Assembly (NCBI GenBank): GCA_040954595.2
Contig: CM082583.2
Coordinates: 6,510,001-6,574,000 of the forward strand
Origin: Balanoglossus misakiensis
Lineage: Eukaryota; Hemichordata
DNA: 64,000 nucleotides
Reading direction: 5' to 3'
Positions 1-35,100 of this stretch are shown here, one piece after another. Numbering within the stretch: the first letter of the stretch is position 1; the number at the start of each line of letters is the position of its first letter. Below the pieces are notes generated by a model. The model did not search any database. It had not been told where the DNA came from and saw nothing but the letters and a program-made list of their open reading frames with translations. The position numbers and the translations under genes are program-made.

Positions 1-122
1 TAAGAAGTGCATCCTCTTAGAGTCGACGTATCCGATCTCGCCAGGCCACTGTTACAGAATACGCGCTTAAACTAGCATAGTCCTTTGTCGTCGAGAGAAA
101 CAGTCCACATAAAGCTTTCACC
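1..122 (+). promoter_or_regulatory. 5' flank / 5' UTR of the peptide GPCR
   Basis: This is the short stretch before the receptor start codon. The start ATG lies in a strong context (CACCATGG). I see no TATA box, and an upstream non-coding exon cannot be excluded because the window begins here. Confidence 0.4.
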
Positions 123-20575
<20,453 letters not shown>

Positions 20576-23191
20576 TCCCCTTTGTGAAGAGACGCCCCTT
20601 CACTAACTGCACGGATCCGTCCACAGCAAATAAGAGTGAAGAGGGAAGATACGGGATTTGGTCAACAGGGGCGACGTGTTTTTGCTGATAAAATCACAGG
20701 AAACTGAGGGAGACTAAGATGTCTTACGTGAAATGAAAATTACATTTACCCACTTTGATGTACATACTCCATATATAACATATTTTACGACTCATGACGA
20801 TCTTATTTTTGAAGAACTTACAATGGTACTTGTTTTATGGTGTTATATATGTGGATGACGTACGGTGAGGGATTGGAGTGTTTGGCGTTTTTAATCAGAA
20901 TTTCTCATCTTTCTTTCGGAAACTTGTCAACAAGTCAGTGCCTACGGTATTCAAGATGCTATGTCATCCATTTGGCAGAGACGGGTGTGCGCATGAGCGG
21001 CAGTGGCATGGCGTGTTTCTCTACTCGCAGGAACAAACGTATAAGAAAAACAAAACTCAAAGAGTTGATTCACATCTATCTTAATACAGCGACATTGCAA
21101 TTTTGATGCTGCCGTTTGTTTGCCAGGTTAAATGACCAAACTGTCGGATAAGATGTTATAATTGCATATTATTTTCTCTCCGGTGTTTGGGATCTCACAC
21201 AGGGATAATGAGGAAATCGACGAGCGATATGCTATGTTTTTGATTGTCTGTAGGTTTAATCCCAATCTGCTTTTAAGTATATGCGACGTCTTTGCCGTTC
21301 GTTACCTTGGTCGCATTCTGAGGCAGGCGGCAACATCAGAGAGTGAACAGCAGGGACCAAGCACATGGTAAAGACACTCGCAAACCTCTACAGCTGAATT
21401 CAATCAGATTGATTTAATCCATGAATTTAAACCTTATATGAACGAAGAATTTCACATATGTATGCTTATTCTTGTGATTTAATATTACAATTGAGTCGAA
21501 TTTTTACATGAACATTAAAATGTTGCTGTATCGGTGGTTTCGACATCGGCTGTATTCTATAGGTGGGATCTTATGACAGACCACCATGAAATTGACACTG
21601 CACAGGTTAATTAGAGTCGTGACAGGAAACCGCGTGGCTCTCTTTTGGAATAACGTCTATCCGGTTCGTAGCCTCACACTAAAACCACACGGGTATATCG
21701 AAGCCACCCGAATGTTTCAAATGCTCAGTTGGGTCCAATACCAATGTACATATCATTAAATTCTATTTTGCGCCTCAAAATTAATGAAGTTATTGAACAG
21801 AGATTCGTGCACACATGGAAATACGTTGCAACTGACGCAATGGTTGTCATGGAAACAAATCTGCTTAGGTCACCGAGACTGTTTAACTCGCCTTGTTATT
21901 AATTCGGACGAGACATAAACAATTCTTCGTTGACACATTTGAGCAGAACGGTACAAATGAAGTCATTCTGTTATTTTAAGACTTGTTTTGACTACTGAGA
22001 TTGGACACTGCATTTTTGCGGGTTTTTATCAGTTTATTTTAGTTCATTTATCGTCGGAGTGATGGCAATGTACCAACCCGTGTTATGTTTCATTCACCAA
22101 TCTAAACTAGTTCCTGCGAACTTGGGTTCCAATTAACAAAATATCACGATGCTCACTCACACTCCGTTGCCAATCTCCAAACGATATATTTTGTCTTAGG
22201 TTATCACGAAGAACATTCAGTACCCTTCACATCATCCCCAAAAGACTTGACACATTTCGGCAAATTTCTTTGATTTAAATTCAATTTGACTCGTTTTACT
22301 GTAAAGTGTCATTCATTCTATATGCCTTCCTAGTGCCTTGATCATGTGATTTTCTGTACAGGCGTTGTATTTATGGTGTCGGTAAGACAAATATACCCCT
22401 AACTGCCTAGACATTCATAAAAAAATCAGGGAATTAAAATTATTTGCTGAACATATGGATACACGTCTTTAAACAGTGTCCTGTAAGGTGAAAGGAGCAT
22501 AACCTTTACTTAACCTTATTTTGTGTTTAAATTATTTTTTAAATGTTTCTAAAACGAGAAAAACGTATTCGCAGCAGTATCGATCGTCGGTTTCCAAGGT
22601 AACCGATGATGATTTTTCTTATGATAATTGCCACTAGCAGTTCAATTTTCTAATTGTAAGACATATGGTTCTGTTGATTTCTATTCCGTTGTTCATTTAC
22701 CGTTTCCCGTGTAATTTTACATGAAGAGAACGTATGTAAGGTTTGTACAGACATCGGATTATACGTAATGTATAATAATATATAATATTTATATATTTTT
22801 CTGAAATTGGTAAATTTAATGATTTACTGTGCCTTGCAGCCATGTAATACTTCAAACCTTATTGAGCGAATTTTATTTCATGCTCCACCTCAAGATGAAT
22901 TTGTTTACCGAGAGAGAGAAAATAGAAATGCTTTTGAAATTGTCCTGAAAATTCTGTCATTCAGTGTAATAAGCTTGTCCTTTTATATTTCTGTTTGACG
23001 TGTATATACGTATAATTGGAAGTATTAAAATATTTGGGAGATACAGGAAGAAATTCAGATCCGTGCTTTGATTGGAATGTGCTAAATGTGCAAAAACACA
23101 AAAGTAGAAATATAAGTGTAAATAGGTGATCAGATGACCTGCAACGCCATCACAACTGGAAACAAAAATGACCACAATGACAAAATCAACA
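20576..23191. other. Intergenic region downstream of the GPCR
   Basis: It should start with the receptor 3' UTR. No canonical AATAAA follows closely on the + strand; an ATTAAA at about 21505 is the nearest plausible signal. The rest is AT-rich with no recognised gene, ending in a very AT-rich stretch (about 22765-22800) before the satellite. Confidence 0.6.
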
Positions 23192-26100
23192 AAGTTAGCA
23201 AAGTCGGGAATTTGTCATTTTTGATGATTTTCATGAGCTATAACCCATGATTTTTTTCAAAAAATGACGAAATTTTAAAAATTCGCAGTCGAAAATTGTC
23301 AATTTTTGATGATTTTCATGAGCTATAACCCATGATTTTTACGAAAAAATGAAGAAATTTTGAATATTCGCAAAGTCGAAAATTTTTCAATTTTTGATGA
23401 TTTTCATGAGCTATAACCCATGGTTTTTTTCAAAAAATGAAGAAATTTTGATATTTCGGAAAGTTGCAAAATTTCTTCATTTTTTCGAAAAAATCATGGG
23501 TTATAGCTCATGAAAATCGTCCAAAAATGAAAATTTTTCGACTTTCCGAAATATCAAAATTTCTTCATTTTTTCAAAAAAATCATGGGTTATAGCCCATG
23601 AAAATCGTCCAAAAATGACAATTTTTCGACTTTCCGAAATATCAAAATTTCTTCATTTTTTCGAAAAAATCATGAGTTATAGCCCATGTAAATCGTCCAA
23701 AATGACCATTTTTCGACTTTCCGAAATATCAAAATTTCTTCATTTTTTGGAAAAAATCATGGGTTATAGCCCATGAAAATCGTCCAAAAATGACAATTTT
23801 TCGACTTTCCGAAATATCAAAATTTCTTCATTTTTTGATAAAAATCATGGGTTATAGCCCATGAAAATCGTCCAAAAATGACAATTTTTCGACTTTCCGA
23901 AATATCAAAATTTCTTCATTTTTTGATAAAAATCATGGGTTATAGCCCATGAAAATCGTCCAAAAATGACCATTTTTCGACTTTCCGAAATATCAAAATT
24001 TCTTCATTTTTTGATAAAAATCATGGGTTATAGCCCATGAAAATCGTACAAAAATGACCATTTTTCGACTTTCCGAAATATCAAAATTTCTTCATTTTTT
24101 GATAAAAATCATGGGTTATAGCCCATGAAAATCGTCCAAAAATGACAATTTTTCGACTTTCCGAAATATCAAAATTTCTTCATTTTTTGATAAAAATCAT
24201 GGGTTATAGCCCATGAAAATCGTCCAAAAATGACAATTTTTCGACTTTCCGAAATATCAAAATTTCTTCATTTTTTGATAAAAATCATGGGTTATAGCCC
24301 ATGAAAATCGTCCAAAAATGACAATTTTTCGACTTTCCGAAATATCAAAATTTCTTCATTTTTTGATAAAAATCATGGGTTATAGCCCATGAAAATCGTC
24401 CAAAAATAACCATTTTTCGACTTTCCGAAATATCAAAATTTCTTCATTTTTTGATAAAAATCATGGGTTATAGCCCATGAAAATCGTCCAAAAATGACCA
24501 TTTTTCGACTTTCCGAAATATCAAAATTTCTTCATTTTTTGATAAAAATCATGGGTTATAGCCCATGAAAATCGTCCAAAAATGACAATTTTTCGACTTT
24601 CCGAAATATCAAAATTTCTTCATTTTTTGATAAAAATCATGGGTTATAGCCCATGAAAATCGTCCAAAAATGACCATTTTTCGACTTTCCGAAATATCAA
24701 AATTTCTTCATTTTTTGATAAAAATCATGGGTTATAGCCCATGAAAATCGTCCAAAAATGACAATTTTTCGACTTTCCGAAATATCAAAATTTCTTCATT
24801 TTTTGATAAAAATCATGGGTTATAGCCCATGAAAATCGTCCAAAAATGACCATTTTTCGACTTTCCGAAATATCAAAATTTCTTCATTTTTTGATAAAAA
24901 TCATGGGTTATAGCCCATGAAAATCGTCCAAAAATGACCATTTTTCGACTTTCCGAAATATCAAAATTTCTTCATTTTTTGATAAAAATCATGGGTTATA
25001 GCCCATGAAAATCGTCCAAAAATGACAATTTTTCGACTTTCCGAAATATCAAAATTTCTTCATTTTTTGATAAAAATCATGGGTTATAGCCCATGAAAAT
25101 CGTCCAAAAATGACAATTTTTCGACTTTCCGAAATATCAAAATTTCTTCATTTTTTGATAAAAATCATGGGTTATAGCCCATGAAAATCGTCCAAAAATG
25201 ACAATTTTTCGACTTTCCGAAATATCAAAATTTCTTCATTTTTTGATAAAAATCATGGGTTATAGCCCATGAAAATCGTCCAAAAATGACCATTTTTCGA
25301 CTTTCCGAAATATCAAAATTTCTTCATTTTTTGATAAAAATCATGGGTTATAGCCCATGAAAATCGTCCAAAAATGACAATTTTTCGACTTTCCGAAATA
25401 TCAAAATTTCTTCATTTTTTGATAAAAATCATGGGTTATAGCCCATGAAAATCGTCCAAAAATGACAATTTTTCGACTTTCCGAAATATCAAAATTTCTT
25501 CATTTTTTGATAAAAATCATGGGTTATAGCCCATGAAAATCGTCCAAAAATGACAATTTTTCGACTTTCCGTAATATCAAAATTTCTTCATTTTTTGATA
25601 AAAATCATGGGTTATAGCCCATGAAAATCGTCCAAAAATGACAATTTTTCGACTTTCCGAAATATCAAAATTTCTTCATTTTTTGATAAAAATCATGGGT
25701 TATAGCCCATGAAAATCGTCCAAAAATGACAATTTTTCGACTTTCCGAAATATCAAAATTTCTTCATTTTTTGATAAAAATCATGGGTTATAGCCCATGA
25801 AAATCGTCCAAAAATGACCATTTTTCGACTTTCCGAAATATCAAAATTTCTTCATTTTTTGATAAAAATCATGGGTTATAGCCCATGAAAATCGTCCAAA
25901 AATGACCATTTTTCGACTTTCTGAAATATCAAAATTTCTTCATTTTTTGATAAAAATCATGGGTTATAGCCCATGAAAATCGTCCAAAAATGACAATTTT
26001 TCGACTTTCCGAAATATCAAAATTTCTTCATTTTTTGATAAAAATCATGGGTTATAGCCCATGAAAATCGTCCAAAAATGACCATTTTTCGACTTTCCGA

Positions 26101-29100
26101 AATATCAAAATTTCTTCATTTTTTGATAAAAATCATGAGTTATAGCCCATGAAAATCGTCCAAAAATGACAATTTTTCGACTTTCCGAAATATCAAAATT
26201 TCTTCATTTTTTCGAAAAAATCATGGGTTATAGCCCATGAAAATCGTCCAAAAATGACCATTTTTCGACTTTCCGAAATATCAAAATTTCTTCATTTTTT
26301 GATAAAAATCATGGGTTATAGCCCATGAAAATCGTCCAAAAATGACAATTTTTCGACTTTCCGAAATATCAAAATTTCTTCATTTTTTGATAAAAATCAT
26401 GGGTTATAGCCCATGAAAATCGTCCAAAAATGACAATTTTTCGACTTTCCGAAATATCAAAATTTCTTCATTTTTTGATAAAAATCATGGGTTATAGCCC
26501 ATGAAAATCGTCCAAAAATGACAATTTTTCGACTTTCCGAAATATCAAAATTTCTTCATTTTTTGATAAAAATCATGGGTTATAGCCCATGAAAATCGTC
26601 CAAAAATGACCATTTTTCGACTTTCCGAAATATCAAAATTTCTTCATTTTTTCGAAAAAATCATGGGTTATAGCCCATGAAAATCGTCCAAAAATGACAA
26701 TTTTTCGACTTTCCGAAATATCAAAATTTCTTCATTTTTTGATAAAAATCATGGGTTATAGCCCATGAAAATCGTCCAAAAATGACAATTTTTCGACTTT
26801 CCGAAATATCAAAATTTCTTCATTTTTTGATAAAAATCATGGGTTATAGCCCATGAAAATCGTCCAAAAATGACCATTTTTCGACTTTCCGAAATATCAA
26901 AATTTTTTCATTTTTTCGAAAAAATCATGGGTTATAGCCCATGAAAATCGTCCAAAAATGACCATTTTTCGACTTTCCGAAATATCAAAATTTCTTCATT
27001 TTTTGATAAAAATCATGGGTTATAGCCCATGAAAATCGTCCAAAAATGACAATTTTTCGACTTTCCGAAATATCAAAATTTCTTCATTTTTTGATAAAAA
27101 TCATGGGTTATAGCCCATGAAAATCGTCCAAAAATGACCATTTTTCGACTTTCCGAAATATCAAAATTTCTTCATTTTTTCGAAAAAATCATGGGTTATA
27201 GCCCATGAAAATCGTCCAAAAATGACAATTTTTCGACTTTCCGAAATATCAAAATTTCTTCATTTTTTGATAAAAATCATGGGTTATAGCCCATGAAAAT
27301 CGTCCAAAAATGACAATTTTTCGACTTTCCGAAATATCAAAATTTCTTCATTTTTTGATAAAAATCATGGGTTATAGCCCATGAAAATCGTCCAAAAATG
27401 ACAATTTTTCGACTTTCCGAAATATCAAAATTTCTTCATTTTTTGATAAAAATCATGGGTTATAGCCCATGAAAATCGTCCAAAAATGACCATTTTTCGA
27501 CTTTCCGAAATATCAAAATTTCTTCATTTTTTGATAAAAATCATGGGTTATAGCCCATGAAAATCGTCCAAAAATGACAATTTTTCGACTTTCCGAAATA
27601 TCAAATTTTTTTTATTTTTTTCGAAAAAATCATGGGTTATAGCCCATGAAAATCGTCCAAAAATGACAATTTTTCGACTTTCCGAAATATCAAAATTTCT
27701 TCATTTTTTGATAAAAATCATGGGTTATAGCCCATGAAAATCGTCCAAAAATGACAATTTTTCGACTTTCCGAAATATCAAAATTTCTTCATTTTTTCGA
27801 AAAAATCATGGGTTATAGCCCATGAAAATCGTCCAAAAATGACAATTTTTCGACTTTCCGAAATATCAAAATTTCTTCATTTTTTGATAAAAATCATGGG
27901 TTATAGCCCATGAAAATCGTCCAAAAATGACCATTTTTCGACTTTCCGAAATATCAAAATTTCTTCATTTTTTGATAAAAATCATGGGTTATAGCCCATG
28001 AAAATCGTCCAAAAATGACAATTTTTCGACTTTCCGAAATATCAAAATTTCTTCATTTTTTGATAAAAATCATGGGTTATAGCCCATGAAAATCGTCCAA
28101 AAATGACAATTTTTCGACTTTCCGAAATATCAAAATTTCTTCATTTTTTGATAAAAATCATGGGTTATAGCCCATGAAAATCGTCCAAAAATGACAATTT
28201 TTCGACTTTCCGAAATATCAAAATGTCTTCATATTTTCGAAAAAATCATGGGTTATAGCCCATGAAAATCGTCCAAAAATGACAATTTTTCGACTTTCCG
28301 AAATATCAAAATTTCTTCATTTTTTGATAAAAATCATGGGTTATAGCACATGAAAATCGTACAAAAATGACAATTTTTCGACTTTCCGAAATATCAAAAT
28401 TTCTTCATTTTTTGATAAAAATCATGGGTTATAGCCCATGAAAATCGTCCAAAAATGACAATTTTTCGACTTTCCGAAATATCAAAATTTCTTCATTTTT
28501 TGATAAAAATCATGGGTTATAGCCCATGAAAATCGTCCAAAAATGACAATTTTTCGACTTTCCGAAATATCAAAATTTCTTCATTTTTTCGAAAAAATCA
28601 TGGGTTATAGCCCATGAAAATCGTCCAAAAATGACAATTTTTCGACTTTCCGAAATATCAAAATTTCTTCATTTTTTGATAAAAATCATGGGTTATAGCC
28701 CATGAAAATCGTCCAAAAATGACAATTTTTCGACTTTCCGAAATATCAAAATTTCTTCATTTTTTGATAAAAATCATGGGTTATAGCCCATGAAAATCGT
28801 CCAAAAATGACCATTTTTCGACTTTCCGAAATATCAAAATTTTTTCATTTTTTCGAAAAAATCATGGGTTATAGCCCATGAAAATCGTCCAAAAATGACC
28901 ATTTTTCGACTTTCCGAAATATCAAAATTTCTTCATTTTTTGATAAAAATCATGGGTTATAGCCCATGAAAATCGTCCAAAAATGACAATTTTTCGACTT
29001 TCCGAAATATCAAAATTTCTTCATTTTTTGATAAAAATCATGGGTTATAGCCCATGAAAATCGTCCAAAAATGACCATTTTTCGACTTTCCGAAATATCA

Positions 29101-32100
29101 AAATTTCTTCATTTTTTCGAAAAAATCATGGGTTATAGCCCATGAAAATCGTCCAAAAATGACAATTTTTGGACTTTCCGAAATATCAAAATTTCTTCAT
29201 TTTTTGATAAAAATCATGGGTTATAGCCCATGAAAATCGTCCAAAAATGACAATTTTTCGACTTTCCGAAATATCAAAATTTCTTCATTTTTTGATAAAA
29301 ATCATGGGTTATAGCCCATGAAAATCGTCCAAAAATGACAATTTTTCGACTTTCCGAAATATCAAAATTTCTTCATTTTTTGATAAAAATCATGGGTTAT
29401 AGCCCATGAAAATCGTCCAAAAATGACCATTTTTCGACTTTCCGAAATATCAAAATTTCTTCATTTTTTGATAAAAATCATGGGTTATAGCCCATGAAAA
29501 TCGTCCAAAAATGACAATTTTTCGACTTTCCGAAATATCAATTTTTTTTTATTTTTTTCGAAAAAATAATGGGTTATAGCCCATGAAAATCGTCCAAAAA
29601 TGACAATTTTTCGACTTTCCGAAATATCAAAATTTCTTCATTTTTTGATAAAAATCATGGGTTATAGCCCATGAAAATCGTCCAAAAATGACAATTTTTC
29701 GACTTTCCGAAATATCAAAATTTCTTCATTTTTTCGAAAAAATCATGGGTTATAGCCCATGAAAATCGTCCTAAAATGACAATTTTTCGACTTTCCGAAA
29801 TATCAAAATTTCTTCATTTTTTGATCAAAATCATGGGTTATAGCCCATGAAAATCGTCCAAAAATGACCATTTTTCGACTTTCCGAAATATCAAAATTTC
29901 TTCATTTTTTGATAAAAATCATGGGTTATAGCCCATGAAAATCGTCCAAAAATGACAATTTTTCGACTTTCCGAAATATCAAAATTTCTTCATTTTTTGA
30001 TAAAAATCATGGGTTATAGCCCATGAAAATCGTCCAAAAATGACAATTTTTCGACTTTCCGAAATATCAAAATTTCTTCATTTTTTGATAAAAATCATGG
30101 GTTATAGCCCATGAAAATCGTCCAAAAATGACAATTTTTCGACTTTCCGAAATATCAAAATGTCTTCATATTTTCGAAAAAATCATGGGTTATAGCCCAT
30201 GAAAATCGTCCAAAAATGACAATTTTTCGACTTTCCGAAATATCAAAATTTCTTCATTTTTTGATAAAAATCATGGGTTATAGCACATGAAAATCGTACA
30301 AAAATGACAATTTTTCGACTTTCCGAAATATCAAATTTTCTTCATTTTTTCGACAAAATCATGGGTTATAGCCCATGAAAATCGTCCAAAAATGACAATT
30401 TTTCGACTTTCCGAAATATCAAAATTTCTTCATTTTTTGATAAAAATCATGGGTTATAGCCCATGAAAATCGTCCAAAAATGACAATTTTTCGACTTTCC
30501 GAAATATCAAAATTTCTTCATTTTTTCGAAAAAAATTATGGGTTATAGCCCATGAAAATCGTCCAAAAAATGACAATTTTTCGACTTTCTGAAATATCAA
30601 AATTATTTCATTTTTTGATAAAAATCATGGGTTATAGCCCATGAAAATCGTCCAAAAATGACTATTTTTCGACTTTCCGAAATATCAAAATTTCTTCATT
30701 TTTTGATAAAAATCATGGGTTATAGCCCATGAAAATCGTCCAAAAATGACCATTTTTCGACTTTCCGAAATATCAAAATTTCTTCATTTTTTGATAAAAA
30801 TCATGGGTTATAGCTCATGAAAATCGTCCAAAAATGACAATTTTTCGACTTTCCGAAATATCAAATTTTCTTCATTTTTTCGACAAAATCATGGGTTATA
30901 GCCCATGAAAATCGTCCAAAAATGACAATTTTTCGACTTTCCGAATTATCAAAATTTCTTCATTTTTTGATAAAAATCATGGGTTATAGCCCATGAAAAT
31001 CGTCCAAAAATGACAATTTTTTGACTTTCCGAAATATCAAAATTTCTTCATTTTTTGATAAAAATCATGGGTTATAGCCCATGAAAATCGTCCAAAAATG
31101 ACAATTTTTCGACTTTCCGAAATATGAAAATTTCTTCATTTTTTGATAAAAATCATGGGTTATAGCCCATGAAAATCGTCCAAAAATGACAATTTTTCGA
31201 CTTTCCGAAATATCAAAATTTCTTCATTTTTTCGAAAAAATCATGGGTTATAGCCCATGAAAATAGTCCAAAAATGACAATTTTTCGACTTTCCGAAATA
31301 TCAAAATTTCTTCATTTTTTGATAAAAATCATGGGTTATAGCCCATGAAAATCGTCCAAAAATAACAATTTTTCGACTTTCCGAAATATCAAAATTTCTT
31401 CATTTTTTCGAAAAAATCATGGGTTATAGCCCATGAAAATCGTCCAAAAATGACAATTTTTTGACTTTCCGAAATATCAAAATTTCTTCATTTTTTGATA
31501 AAAATCATGGGTTATAGCCCATGAAAATCGTCCAAAAATGATAATTTTTCGACTTTCCGAAATATCAAAATTTCTTCATTTTTTGATAAAAATCATGGGT
31601 TATAGCCCATGAAAATCGTCCAAAAATGACCATTTTTCGACTTTCCGAAATATCAAAATTTCTTCATTTTTTGATAAAAATCATGGGTTATAGCCCATGA
31701 AAATCGTCCAAAAATGACAATTTTTCGACTTTCCGAAATATCAAAATTTCTTCATTTTTTGATAAAAATCATGGGTTATAGCCCATGAAAATCGTCCAAA
31801 AATGACAATTTTTCGACTTGCCGAAATATCAAAATTTCTTCATTTTTTCGACAAAATCATGGGTTATAGCCCATGAAAATCGTCCAAAAATGACAATTTT
31901 TCGACTTTCCGAAATATCAAAATTTCTTCATTTATTGATAAAAATCATGGGTTATAGCCCATGAAAATCGTCCAAAAATGACCATTTTTCGACTTTCCGA
32001 AATATCAAAATTTCTTCATTTTTTGATCAAAATCATGGGTTTAGCCCATGAAAATCGTCCAAAAATGACCATTTTTCGACTTTCCGAAATATCAAAATTT

Positions 32101-35100
32101 CTTCATATTTTTGAAAAAATCATGGGTTATAGCCCATGAAAATCGTCCAAAAATGACCATTTTTCGACTTTCCGAAATATCAAAATTTCTTCATATTTTT
32201 GAAAAAATCATGGGTTATAGCCCATGAAAATCGTCCAAAAATGATAATTTTTCGACTTTCCGAAATATCAAAATTTCTTCATTTTTTGATAAAAATCATG
32301 GGTTATAGCCCATGAAAATCGTCCAAAAATGACAATTTTTCGACTTTCCGAAATATCAAAATTTCTTCATTTTTTGATAAAAATCATGGGTTATAGCCCA
32401 TGAAAATCGTCCAAAAATGACCAATTTTCGACTTTCCGAAATATCAAAATTTCTTCATATTTTTGAAAAAATCATGGGTTATAGCCCATGAAAATCGTCC
32501 AAAAATGATAATTTTTCGACTTTCCGAAATATCAAAATTTCTTCATTTTTTGATAAAAATCATGGGTTATAGCCCATGAAAATCGTCCAAAAATGACAAT
32601 TTTTCGACTTTCCGAAATATCAAAATTTCTTCATTTTTTGATAAAAATCATGGGTTATAGCCCATGAAAATCGTCCAAAAATGACAATTTTTCGACTTTC
32701 CGAAATATCATAATTTCTTCATTTTTTGATAAAAATCATGGGTTATAGCCCATGAAAATCGTCCAAAAATGACCAATTTTCGACTTTCCGAAATATCAAA
32801 ATTTCTTCATATTTTTGAAAAAATCATGGGTTATAGCCCATGAAAATCGTCCAAAAATGACCATTTTTCGACTTTCCGAAATATCAAAATTTCTTCATTT
32901 TTTGATAAAAATCATGGGTTATAGCTCATGAAAATCGTCCAAAAATGACAATTTTTCGACTTTCCGAAATATCAAATTTTCTTCATTTTTTCGATAAAAT
33001 CATGGGTTATAGCCCATGAAAATCGTCCAAAAATGACAATTTTTCGACTTTCCGAAATATCAAAATTTCTTCATTTTTTGATAAAAATCATGGGTTATAG
33101 ACCATGAAAATCGTCCAAAAATGACAATTTTTCGACTTTCCGAAATATCAAAATTTCTTCATTTTTTGATAAAAATCATGGGTTATAGCCCAGGAAAATC
33201 GTCCAAAAATGACAATTTTTCGACTTTCCGAAATATCAAAATTTCTTCATTTTTTGATAAAAAATCATGGGTTATAGCCCATGAAAATCGTCCAAAAATG
33301 ACAATTTTTCGACTTTCCGAAATATCAAAATTTCTTCATTTTTTGATAAAAATCATGGGTTATAGCCCATGAAAATCGTCCAAAAATGACAATTTTTCGA
33401 CTTTCCGAAATATCAAAATTTCTTCATTTTTTGATAAAAATCATGGGTTATAGCCCATGAAAATCGTCCAAAAATGACAATTTTTCGACTTTCCGAAATA
33501 TCAAAATTTCTTCATTTTTTGATAAAAATCATGGGTTATAGCCCATGAAAATCGTCCAAAAATGACAATTTTTCGACTTTCTGAAATATCAAAATTTCTT
33601 CATTTTTTGATAAAAATCATGGGTTATAGCCCATGAAAATCGTCCAAAAATGACAATTTTTCGACTTTCCGAAATATCAAAATTTCTTCATTTTTTCGAA
33701 AAAATCATGGGTTATAGCCCATGAAAATCGTCCAAAAATGACCATTTTTCGACTTTCCGAAATATCAAAATTTCTTCATATTTTCGAAAAAATCATGGGT
33801 TATAGCCCATGAAAATCGTCCAAAAATGACCATTTTTCGACTTTCCGAAATATCAAAATTTCTTCATATTTTCGAAAAAATCATGGGTTATAGCCCATGA
33901 AAATCGTCCAAAAATGACAATTTTTCGACTTTCCGAAATATCAAAATTTCTTCATTTTTTCGAAAAAATCATGGGTTATAGCCCATGAAAATCGTCCAAA
34001 AATGACCATTTTTCGACTTTCCGAAATATCAAAATTTCTTCATATTTTCGTAAAAATCATGGGTTATAGCCCATGAAAATCGTCCAAAAATGACCATTTT
34101 TCGACTTTCCGAAATATCAAAATTTCTTCATTTTTTCGAAAAAATCATGGGTTATAGCCCATGAAAATCGTCCAAAAATGACAATTTTTCGACTTTCCGA
34201 AATATCAAAATTTCTTCATTTTTTGATAAAAATCATGGGTTATAGCCCATGAAAATCGTCCAAAAATGACCATTTTTCGACTTTCCGAAATATCAAAATT
34301 TCTTCATTTTTTGATAAAAATCATGGGTTATAGCCCATGAAAATCGTCCAAAAATGACCATTTTTCGACTTTCCGAAATATCAAAATTTCTTCATTTTTT
34401 GATAAAAATCATGGGTTATAGCCCATGAAAATCGTCCAAAAATGACAATTTTTCGACTTTCCGAAATATCAAAATTTCTTCATTTATTGATAAAAATCAT
34501 GGGTTATAGCCCATGAAAATCGTCCAAAAATGACCATTTTTCGACTTTCCGAAATATCAAAATTTCTTCATTTTTTGATCAAAATCATGGGTTATAGCCC
34601 ATGAAAATCGTCCAAAAATGAAAATTTTTCGACTTTCCGAAATATCAAAATTTCTTCATTTTTTCGAAAAAATCATGGGTTATAGCCCATGAAAATAGTC
34701 CAAAAATGACAATTTTTCGACTTTCCGAAATATCAAAATTTCTTCATTTTTTGATAAAAATCATGGGTTATAGCCCATGAAAATCGTCCAAAAATAACAA
34801 TTTTTCGACTTTCCGAAATATCAAAATTTCTTCATTTTTTGATAAAAAATCATGGGTTATAGCCCATGAAAATCGTCCAAAAATAACCATTTTTCGACTT
34901 TCCGGAATATCAAAATTTCTTCATTTTTTGATAAAAATCATGGGTTATAGCCCATGAAAATCGTCCAAAAATGACAATTTTTCCACTTTCCGAAATATCA
35001 AAATTTCTTCATTTTTTCGAAAAAATCATGGGTTATAGCCCATGAAAATAGTCCAAAAATGACAATTTTTCGACTTTCCGAAATATCAAAATTTCTTCAT

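Noticed and set aside
33121-33372. Open frame of 83 codons inside the satellite
   Set aside because: It arises only because extra or missing bases shift the 88-bp repeat between frames; the translation is the satellite unit read in three frames.
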